A stretch of 9,582 nucleotides of DNA from an uncultured Bacteroidales bacterium (GTDB lineage Bacteria > Bacteroidota > Bacteroidia > Bacteroidales > UBA932), in assembly GCA_946614205.1 (NCBI GenBank), contig CAMOGR010000210.1, forward strand, positions 1 to 9,582, read 5' to 3'. A program made the translations under genes and the position numbers. The notes under the pieces were generated by a model that worked only from the letters and a program-made list of their open reading frames with translations, had not been told where the DNA came from and did not search any database. This document shows positions 1 through 5,726 of this stretch, piece by piece. How positions within the stretch are numbered: the first letter of the stretch is position 1; each line of letters opens with the position of its first letter.

Positions 1-327
1 GACGTTCTTGTTGGAACCGTCCTGGGTATTGGCCTCGAGAGCCATGATTTCCGCGGTGTTGGTGCCGCAGTATGCGTTGTCGGCGCGGGTTTCGGAATAG
101 ACGAGCCAGTCTTCGAGGCCCATTTCCTGGACATCCTTGAGCCAGCTGTTGTACATGGTGTTGCGGAGGCCCTCCATGTCGGAGCGGGTGCTGTACTGCA
201 CTTCACTATCTCCGTGTTCCTCGATATTGCCCTTGTTGAAGGACGTTGGTGAATAGAGGTCGAGGTTGCAGGCGCACACGGCCGCAGCTGCAGCGGCTGC
301 GCTTAAGAGTCGGATTATCTTTTTCAT
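1..327 (-). CDS. SusD/RagB-like outer-membrane lipoprotein, N-terminal part
   Basis: Partial gene: 109 codons are visible and the rest lies left of the window. SusD-like proteins are surface lipoproteins that cap the SusC channel and bind the incoming glycan. The protein begins MKKIIRLLS, continues with seven alanines in a row and reaches a lipobox V-C-A-C with the lipidated cysteine at residue 20. The mature part is followed by a helical stretch and the ETRADNAYCGT segment (about residues 89-99). The R-A-D-N core is a familiar motif of the N-terminal half of RagB/SusD proteins. The start is taken at the ATG at 327. A second in-frame ATG at 339 directly follows the SusC stop codon and would add four residues (MRTT). 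Either way it is in the same transcript as susC, at 0 or 12 nt spacing. The family call is confident; the substrate is unknown. Confidence 0.9.
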   Translation of the reverse strand, partial: MKKIIRLLSAAAAAAAVCACNLDLYSPTSFNKGNIEEHGDSEVQYSTRSDMEGLRNTMYNSWLKDVQEMGLEDWLVYSETRADNAYCGTNTAEIMALEANTQDGSNKNV

Positions 328-339
328 TGTCGTGCGCAT

Positions 340-3309
340 TTAAAAGTCAACGTTAACGCCGAAGGTGGCGGTCTTTACATTAGGGTAGGTGCCGTAGTCT
401 ATGCCCATGTTGGTGGCCGAACTGTACTGGCTCATCTCGGGGTCGTATCCGGTGTACCTGGTGAGAGTGAACATGTTGGACAGGGTGACGTAGGGCTGGA
501 TGCGGGCGATGCCTATCTTGCGGAGCACCTTTGACGGAATGTCGTACGAGAGGGTTATGTTCTTGACCTTCAGGTAGCTGCCGTCCTCCACCCACATGGT
601 GGAACTCTTGATGTTCCAGGCCTCGCCGGCCTTGGGGATGTCGGTCTCCATGCCGGGGACCCTCCAGCGGTTCACTGCGTCCCTGAGCTGGTTGGCCGCG
701 TTGTGCATGCCAATCATGTCCACCTTGGAGACGTTGTAGATGTCGTTGCCGTAGCTGCCGGTGAGCAGGACGCTCAGGCTCAGGCCCTTCCAGCTTACGG
801 TGTTGGTCATGCCGAAGATGAAGTCGGGATTTGCATCGCCTATCCAGGTCTTGTCGGAGTCGTTGATCTTGCCGTCGGGCACGACGTCTTCGTAAATCAC
901 GAGACCGGTTTCGGGGTCGACTCCCTGCGCCTTGTAGCCCCAGAACTGGCTGAGGGGCTTGCCGGGCTGCATGCGGACGATGTTTTCTCCTATCGTTTCG
1001 GGGTTCACGTAGTAGTAGACCTGCCTCAGTGCGAGCTTCTCCAGGCGGTTGCGGTTCATGCTGATGTTGAAGTCGGTGGTCCACTCGAAGTCGTTCCTGG
1101 CGATGTTGACGCTGCTCACTGCGGCCTCGAGGCCCCAGTTGGACATCTCGCCCTCGTTGCGGAACATGCTGGGCTGGTTGGGAATGGAAACGCTCATGAG
1201 CATGTCCTTGGTGTACTTGTAGTAGGCATCGAGGGTGACGGTGAGACGGCTTCCCCAGAATGCTGCGTCGATACCGACATTGGTCTGGGTCGTGGTCTCC
1301 CAGGTGAGGCTCTCGTTCTTCCAGTTGCTCTTGGTGCCGAGGGTGGGAACGGCGTCGGCGTACTGGGACTGCGTCCAGTCGTAGTAGTTGGTGTTGTAAT
1401 TCTGCACCCACGCATAGTCGCCCAGGCCGCTCTGGTTGCCCTGCTGGCCCCAGCCCACACGCAGTTTGAGGTCGTTGATGACGCTGGAATCCTTGAGGAA
1501 ATCCTCTCCGCTGATGCGCCATGCCGCCGAGGCGGAAGGGAAGTAGCCCCACTTGTGTCCGGGAGCGAGCTTGGAGGATCCGTCGGCGCGGAAGTTCACG
1601 GTGAGGTAATACTTGCTGTCGTAGTTGTATGCCACGCGGCCGAGGTACGACATTATCGCCCACTGTGACCAGCCGGTGCTCTGGCCGCGCAGGCCGCCGT
1701 TGTTGCCGCCGTTCAGGCCCCAGATCGCATCGTAGTACTCGGGGTTGAAGTGGCTGCGGGAGCCGCTCAGCTGCTGCCAGTCGGAGGTGGTGGCTGAGGT
1801 GCCGGCCATGGCCTCCAGGTTGTGCTTACCTCCGAAAGAGTTGTTGTAGGTGAGGATGTTGTCGTAGATCATGCGGCGGTCGTCACTGCGGGTGTCGGTG
1901 GCGGTGCCGTGCTGTGTGCGGCCGTAGTCGGTCTGCACGGGGTCGAGGTAGCTGTAGCTGTGGACCCAGCGGCGGTCCATGCTCACCGTGCTGCGGAAGT
2001 TGAGATGCTTGGTGAAGTTGATCTGGGCGTAGCCGGTCATTATCATGCGGTCCGTGGTGTCGAAATTGTTCTCGCTGCGGGCGAGGTTTTCGGCGGGAGT
2101 GGTGTATCCTCCGAGACCGTAGAAGTTGTTGTAGTACTGGTTGGGATTCTCGGGGTCCTTGACGACCGCATAGGTGGGGGTGTTGATTACCGACAGCACC
2201 ACGCCGGCCCTGTTGGCTCCGGTGCCGGAGATGATGCCGTTGTTGCGGTAGTTGGAGTAGGCGACGTTGGCGCCCACGGTGAGCCATTTGTAGAGGTCGG
2301 CGTCGACGCTGGTTCGCACGTTGTAGCGCTTGGCGTATGCGACCTTCAGGATACCCTGCTCGTCGGTGTAGCCGCCTCCCAGGTAGTAGCGGACCTTGTC
2401 CGTTCCGCCCGAAACGCCTATCTGGTAGTTCTGGGTGATGGCGGTGCGGTAGGTTTCCTTGAACCAGTCGGTCTGGTCGGTGAGCTCTTCGGGGATGTTG
2501 ACGTTGAACTCCCTGGCATACTCGCGGTACTCGGCGGTGTTCATCACTTCATAGCTGCGGGTGACCTGTGACGCTCCCACGTAGCTGGAGAAGCTTACCT
2601 TGGGGGCCTGGTTCTTGGCACCCTGCTTGGTGGTGATGAGAACCACGCCGTTGGCTGCGCGGGAACCGTAGATGGCGGCTGATGATGCGTCCTTGAGGAT
2701 CTGCATGGTCTCGATGTCGCCGGGGGAGAGGTAGGCGATGGCGTAGTTGCCCTCGCCCACGGGCACTCCGTCAACTACATACAGAGGGTCGTTGGACGAT
2801 GCGATGGAGCTGTTGCCTCGGACGCGGACTGTCATGCCTGCGCCGGGCAGACCGCTGGTCTGCTGCACCTGCACGCCTGCCACCTTGCCCTGGATGAGGC
2901 CGGAAGCCTCTGTCACGGGACGCAGGGAGGCGTCTTCGGTGGAGACCACGGAGACTGCGGTGGTGAGGTCTTTTTTGCGTACTGATCCGTAACCGATGGC
3001 TACGACTGCGTCGAGCATGAGGGATTCTTCTTCGACGGTGACGTCGACCGTGCTGCGGTCGCCGACGGTCTGCCGCAGAGTCTTGTACCCCAGGGCGTCA
3101 AACACGAGAACGGACTGCGGGCCCGCCACCGTGAGGGAGTAACGGCCGTCGGCATCTGTGGCGGAACCGTTCCGGGTACCGTCTTCCAGGACCATCATGC
3201 CGATGACCGGGTAGCCCAGATTGTCCGTCACCGTACCCGACACCGTGCGCTTCTGTGCGAAGGCGCTTACGCTCATAAGCAGCATTGCGAATACAATGAG
3301 TTTTCTCAT
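340..3309 (-). CDS. SusC/RagA-family TonB-dependent outer-membrane transporter
   Basis: This is a complete 989-residue TonB-dependent transporter that would move a bound oligosaccharide across the outer membrane in partnership with the SusD next door. In order it has a signal peptide MRKLIVFAMLLMSVSAFA with cleavage before Q19, a carboxypeptidase-D regulatory-like domain (about 20-100; V-S-G-T-V-T-D ... T-D-A-D-G-R-Y-S-L), a TonB-box-like A-V-V-A-I-G-Y-G (101-108), a plug domain (about 112-228) and a beta barrel ending in phenylalanine. The plug holds the family signatures L-I-Q-G-K-V-A-G-V, D-P-L-Y-V-V-D-G-V-P and L-K-D-A-S-S-A-A-I-Y-G-S-R-A-A-N-G-V. No STN domain precedes the regulatory domain, so ECF-sigma/anti-sigma signalling through this receptor is unlikely. 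The start at 3309 was chosen because it gives a clean signal peptide. The frame is open to 3372, but that extension begins inside a stem-loop and would bury the signal peptide. The susD start follows directly. Confidence 0.96.
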   Translation of the reverse strand: MRKLIVFAMLLMSVSAFAQKRTVSGTVTDNLGYPVIGMMVLEDGTRNGSATDADGRYSLTVAGPQSVLVFDALGYKTLRQTVGDRSTVDVTVEEESLMLDAVVAIGYGSVRKKDLTTAVSVVSTEDASLRPVTEASGLIQGKVAGVQVQQTSGLPGAGMTVRVRGNSSIASSNDPLYVVDGVPVGEGNYAIAYLSPGDIETMQILKDASSAAIYGSRAANGVVLITTKQGAKNQAPKVSFSSYVGASQVTRSYEVMNTAEYREYAREFNVNIPEELTDQTDWFKETYRTAITQNYQIGVSGGTDKVRYYLGGGYTDEQGILKVAYAKRYNVRTSVDADLYKWLTVGANVAYSNYRNNGIISGTGANRAGVVLSVINTPTYAVVKDPENPNQYYNNFYGLGGYTTPAENLARSENNFDTTDRMIMTGYAQINFTKHLNFRSTVSMDRRWVHSYSYLDPVQTDYGRTQHGTATDTRSDDRRMIYDNILTYNNSFGGKHNLEAMAGTSATTSDWQQLSGSRSHFNPEYYDAIWGLNGGNNGGLRGQSTGWSQWAIMSYLGRVAYNYDSKYYLTVNFRADGSSKLAPGHKWGYFPSASAAWRISGEDFLKDSSVINDLKLRVGWGQQGNQSGLGDYAWVQNYNTNYYDWTQSQYADAVPTLGTKSNWKNESLTWETTTQTNVGIDAAFWGSRLTVTLDAYYKYTKDMLMSVSIPNQPSMFRNEGEMSNWGLEAAVSSVNIARNDFEWTTDFNISMNRNRLEKLALRQVYYYVNPETIGENIVRMQPGKPLSQFWGYKAQGVDPETGLVIYEDVVPDGKINDSDKTWIGDANPDFIFGMTNTVSWKGLSLSVLLTGSYGNDIYNVSKVDMIGMHNAANQLRDAVNRWRVPGMETDIPKAGEAWNIKSSTMWVEDGSYLKVKNITLSYDIPSKVLRKIGIARIQPYVTLSNMFTLTRYTGYDPEMSQYSSATNMGIDYGTYPNVKTATFGVNVDF

Positions 3310-3357
3310 AAAATGGTTATTATTGGTTGGTGTTATATGCTTTTCCATTAATTGAAA

Positions 3358-3398
3358 ACTCAAAGATAACACTTTTTTGTTGAGTGTTATCTTTGAGT
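3358..3398 (-). terminator. Perfect 16-bp inverted repeat between the esterase gene and susC
   Basis: Arms at 3358-3373 and 3383-3398 are perfect reverse complements (ACTCAAAGATAACACT on the plus strand) around a 9-nt loop. Read on the minus strand, the hairpin lies 25 nt after the stop of the esterase lipoprotein gene and is followed by a short run of four T (the first is the last base of the stem). This resembles a weak intrinsic terminator or an attenuator that would lower read-through into susC. The stem is AT-rich and the T run is short, so full termination is doubtful. It could instead be an operator or an mRNA-stabilising stem that sets differential expression of the two halves of the operon. 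The repeat itself is certain; its role is not. Confidence 0.55.
3361..3368 (-). promoter_or_regulatory. Possible -7 promoter element for susC
   Basis: Read on the minus strand these bases are TATCTTTG, a full match to the Bacteroidetes -7 consensus TAnnTTTG. Transcription would start near 3355, leaving a leader of about 45 nt before the susC ATG. No TTTG -33 element is found at the expected 19-21 nt upstream; the nearest, at 3402-3405, is 33 nt away. The element lies inside one arm of the 16-bp inverted repeat, so the match may be incidental. Confidence 0.3.
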
Positions 3399-3422
3399 AA
3401 ACAAATTAACAAAATAACGCTA

Positions 3423-5546
3423 TTATTGTAGAAGTGGAAGCACTATGCTTTCCATTACTGAATAGCCGGCTTTGGTCGGGTGACAGCCATCGAGGCTGTA
3501 TTCGCTCTTCAGGCCTTTCGTTGACCCGTCTACAAGGGAGTCATAGTAATTGACGTAAGTGTAGCCGTTATTGTCGCAAAGGGTTTTGAGCAGGGAGTTG
3601 AGCGCGATGATATTGTCTGCCGGATTCACGGACGGCGCCCACCAGAAAGTGTTGCATGGAAGGACGGATCCTATGAATACTTTTATCCCGGCAGCGCGTG
3701 CGGACTCTGCCATGGCTGCTATGTTGTCCCTTACGAAAGCCGGACTCGCAATGGAGCCGTCGTTGCCTGCGAAGTCATTCGCTCCGCACAGGATGACCAC
3801 CTTGGATGGATTCTTTGAAATGACGTCGCCGCTGAAGCGATTCTTCACAGACGTCGATGTCTGGCCCTCGACACCCTTTGCAAGGAAGTTGTGTGACGAG
3901 AAGAATGAAGGATTGCCTCTTTCGGCGTGATTCCAGAAATACGTTATGGAATCGCCGATGAAAACCGCTTCCGGGGCAGGCTTTTCAGACTCGGAAGGCA
4001 CTGCAAATGCAGCTCCTGCCGGGAGGGTGAATATCTGCGAAAGGTCGGCTTTTATGTAGATGTCCACTGCGTTTCCGTCTGTTCCAAGCTGGATGTTGGG
4101 GATATCGTCGTCACCTTCCCTCAGCCAAAGGGGATAGAGAGTCTGCATGTCACCGATGAAAGAATAATTGTCCGGATTGAGATCCCAGGAGAATCCTACG
4201 TTCAGTCCCGATCCCCACGAACCATTGTAGATTTTGAATACCATGGCGCCCCATCCGGGGATTTTGCCGGCATTGCGCAGGACATACCAGTCGTGGTTGC
4301 CGTCAGACGCGAATTCCAGGGGGAAATTCATGTCCCAGTTATGACCGTTCAGTCCACCGACAATGTAAAGCTGACCCACAAGGTCTTCGCTCTCAATCCT
4401 ACCGGGGACCTTGAAAGAAGAACCGGCGGGGAGTACGAAAACAGTGCTCAAGTCATTCTTAATGTAAACGTCATAATTGCCCTGGGAACCGGGATAGACG
4501 TCAAAGTCGGTATTGTCTGCGGTTTTGGTGAAGAAGCAGGTACCGGCAACGCGGTTGTAGCGGTATATGCCGCCGATTTGTTCGTCCCATTTCCCGTCCT
4601 TCCTGAATTTGAACGAAAAGTGTGGGATTTCACCTGTGGTCCCTATCGTGACCACACGCCAGTCGGGGAATCCTTCAACCCTGCTGAGCGCAAAGTCTGC
4701 AGACCAGGTTTCGTCCTCGGCGTGGTAGCCTATAAGGGTGTAATGGTCCACCTCTTCCGGTTCCGAAGTCTGGGTTGAGACGGTCAGAGGCATGAGCTTG
4801 TGTAGTGTTGCACGGTCGAGCTTCTTTGCCGAACCCGTGGACTGTGACAGGAACGTGGTGCTGCCGTTGCCCAATGTGACTGCATAGTTGTAGGTGCCTG
4901 TCGGGACGGGAACATAAGCGATGAGGTTTGTCTTGGCTGCATTGGAGAGGCTTATCACAATGTTTCCGTCGCCGTCGTCAGCGATGATGGCGTCTTTTTC
5001 GGCATCGTCTTTTCTTATTTCAAAAATGCCGCCGAGGGCCTTGTCTGAGGACACTGCAAGCGATGTCGCCTCTGCAGGAACGTCGTTGATTGTGATTTTA
5101 AGCAGGGAGGCAAGATGCCTGAACGACAGATGCCCTCCGTCCGCTTCCGCTTTCATAGGAAAGATTCTTCCTCCCTCGGCTTCTTTCTGGGTATAACCGG
5201 TAGGAAGAACTATTGTCCCAGGGTTGGAAGCCATTGCTATGGAGGCCGGATAATAAGCGGTGGTAAAAACGGCTCCGGGAGCGGCTTCGGCAGTGAAAAT
5301 GCCGTCTCCTGAATCGCAGCGGAAAGTTACAAAATGCCCTTCGGAAGAGTCGAAAACGGCAATCTCGTCTCCCTCGCTCCATGAAAACTTGCCATCGTCT
5401 GCTATTGTCGCCTTTACTTCGGCGGATGGCCCTGTTGCTTGCAGGGAATATGTGACGGGCTCAACTTGAACCGGTGTTTCTTCGAGTTCATGTGAGCATG
5501 CTGCTGCAACAGCCAGGGATGCAAACAGTACCAGGTATTTTTTCAT
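3423..5546 (-). CDS. Modular surface lipoprotein with C-terminal SGNH/GDSL esterase
   Basis: This 707-residue protein has a lipoprotein signal peptide with A-A-A-C and Cys17. A fimbrillin/Mfa-like beta domain follows (about 22-255; F-S-W-S-E-G-D-E-I-A-V-F, F-T-T-A-Y-Y-P-A-S, H-L-A-S-L-L-K-I-T). Next are two related beta domains (about 269-381 and 393-517), each ending in F-x-L-P-A-G-x-x-F-x-V-P. They resemble SusE/SusF glycan-binding domains (FKF, L-Y-I-V-G-G). The C-terminal SGNH hydrolase spans about 526-707. Its blocks are visible: G531-D-S533 (nucleophile Ser), G561, G588-A-N590-D, and D686-G-C-H689-P. Ser533, Asp686 and His689 form the expected triad, with Gly561 and Asn590 as oxyanion partners. 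The family removes acyl, often acetyl, groups from glycans, so a deacetylase is the best guess. The start at 5546 makes Cys17 match that of its paralog. An ATG at 5552 overlaps the stop of the preceding microprotein (TGATG) and would add M-D, so translational coupling is likely. Confidence 0.88.
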   Translation of the reverse strand: MKKYLVLFASLAVAAACSHELEETPVQVEPVTYSLQATGPSAEVKATIADDGKFSWSEGDEIAVFDSSEGHFVTFRCDSGDGIFTAEAAPGAVFTTAYYPASIAMASNPGTIVLPTGYTQKEAEGGRIFPMKAEADGGHLSFRHLASLLKITINDVPAEATSLAVSSDKALGGIFEIRKDDAEKDAIIADDGDGNIVISLSNAAKTNLIAYVPVPTGTYNYAVTLGNGSTTFLSQSTGSAKKLDRATLHKLMPLTVSTQTSEPEEVDHYTLIGYHAEDETWSADFALSRVEGFPDWRVVTIGTTGEIPHFSFKFRKDGKWDEQIGGIYRYNRVAGTCFFTKTADNTDFDVYPGSQGNYDVYIKNDLSTVFVLPAGSSFKVPGRIESEDLVGQLYIVGGLNGHNWDMNFPLEFASDGNHDWYVLRNAGKIPGWGAMVFKIYNGSWGSGLNVGFSWDLNPDNYSFIGDMQTLYPLWLREGDDDIPNIQLGTDGNAVDIYIKADLSQIFTLPAGAAFAVPSESEKPAPEAVFIGDSITYFWNHAERGNPSFFSSHNFLAKGVEGQTSTSVKNRFSGDVISKNPSKVVILCGANDFAGNDGSIASPAFVRDNIAAMAESARAAGIKVFIGSVLPCNTFWWAPSVNPADNIIALNSLLKTLCDNNGYTYVNYYDSLVDGSTKGLKSEYSLDGCHPTKAGYSVMESIVLPLLQ
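3996..4370 (-). repeat. Last beta domain of the esterase lipoprotein, duplicate copy 1
   Basis: This encodes the 125-residue beta domain just before the SGNH hydrolase. It is duplicated at 5739-6110 in the upstream lipoprotein gene. The copies share nearly all of the first half (L-Y-I-V-G-G-L-N-G-H-N-W-D-M-N-F-P-L-E-F) and the end (D-I-Y-I-K-A-D-L-S-Q-I-F-T-L-P-A-G). The glycine- and asparagine-rich centre has drifted. In the DNA, 57 of 60 bases at 4241-4300 match 5981-6040, and 45 of 47 at 4021-4067 match 5764-5810. Confidence 0.9.
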
Positions 5547-5551
5547 ATCCA

Positions 5552-5698
5552 TCACCAGTCTTCATCTGAATAGACTGACATGTCCTTTCCGCTGGCTTTC
5601 CCGTATCCGGAATTAAGGCTGGCCTGAAGGATCATAAACTCGGTCTTGACTACGGAGACCGAAAGTTCGGGTGCGATGTAATATATATTCTTTTCCAT
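5552..5698 (-). CDS. Small conserved-pattern microprotein B (48 aa), upstream of the esterase lipoprotein
   Basis: This 48-residue ORF starts MEKNIYYIAPELS and ends DMSVYSDEDW. Its stop TGA shares a base with an ATG of the esterase lipoprotein gene, and it begins 28 nt after the stop of the 640-aa lipoprotein gene, so it is embedded in the operon. It has no signal peptide and no clear hydrophobic segment. The reason to believe it is real is that microprotein A, at the same position ahead of the other lipoprotein gene, aligns with it: Y7, P10, S13, F21, S27-L28-x-S30-G31, then D39-M40-x-V42-x-x-D45-E46-x-W48. Only one gap is needed, in the glycine-rich middle. Small proteins starting K-x-Y-x-x-P are common in front of Bacteroidales lipoprotein genes, but their function is not known to me. 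The frame is open to 5749; the ATG at 5698 is chosen by this alignment. It could be a leader or coupling peptide, or a peptide precursor. Confidence 0.72.
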   Translation of the reverse strand: MEKNIYYIAPELSVSVVKTEFMILQASLNSGYGKASGKDMSVYSDEDW

Positions 5699-5726
5699 GG
5701 GAATATTGACTATTGTTTTGTTACTT

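Noticed and set aside
703..2992. Long open frames on the plus strand and in other minus frames opposite susC
   Set aside because: They lie antisense to a gene with strong TonB-receptor signatures and have repetitive or low-complexity translations typical of GC-rich shadow frames.
3310..3372. A 21-residue N-terminal extension of SusC starting at 3372
   Set aside because: It begins inside the 16-bp inverted repeat and would place the signal peptide internally. The ATG at 3309 gives a standard signal peptide.
3358..3398. Inverted repeat as the end of an invertible (phase-variable) promoter segment
   Set aside because: The arms are only 9 nt apart, far too close for site-specific inversion of a promoter, and no recombinase gene is seen.
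5699..5726. Remnant of an SGNH domain after the 640-aa lipoprotein, making it a truncated gene
   Set aside because: Only 28 nt separate its stop from the next ORF, with no recognisable esterase codons. The protein ends neatly after a complete beta domain.
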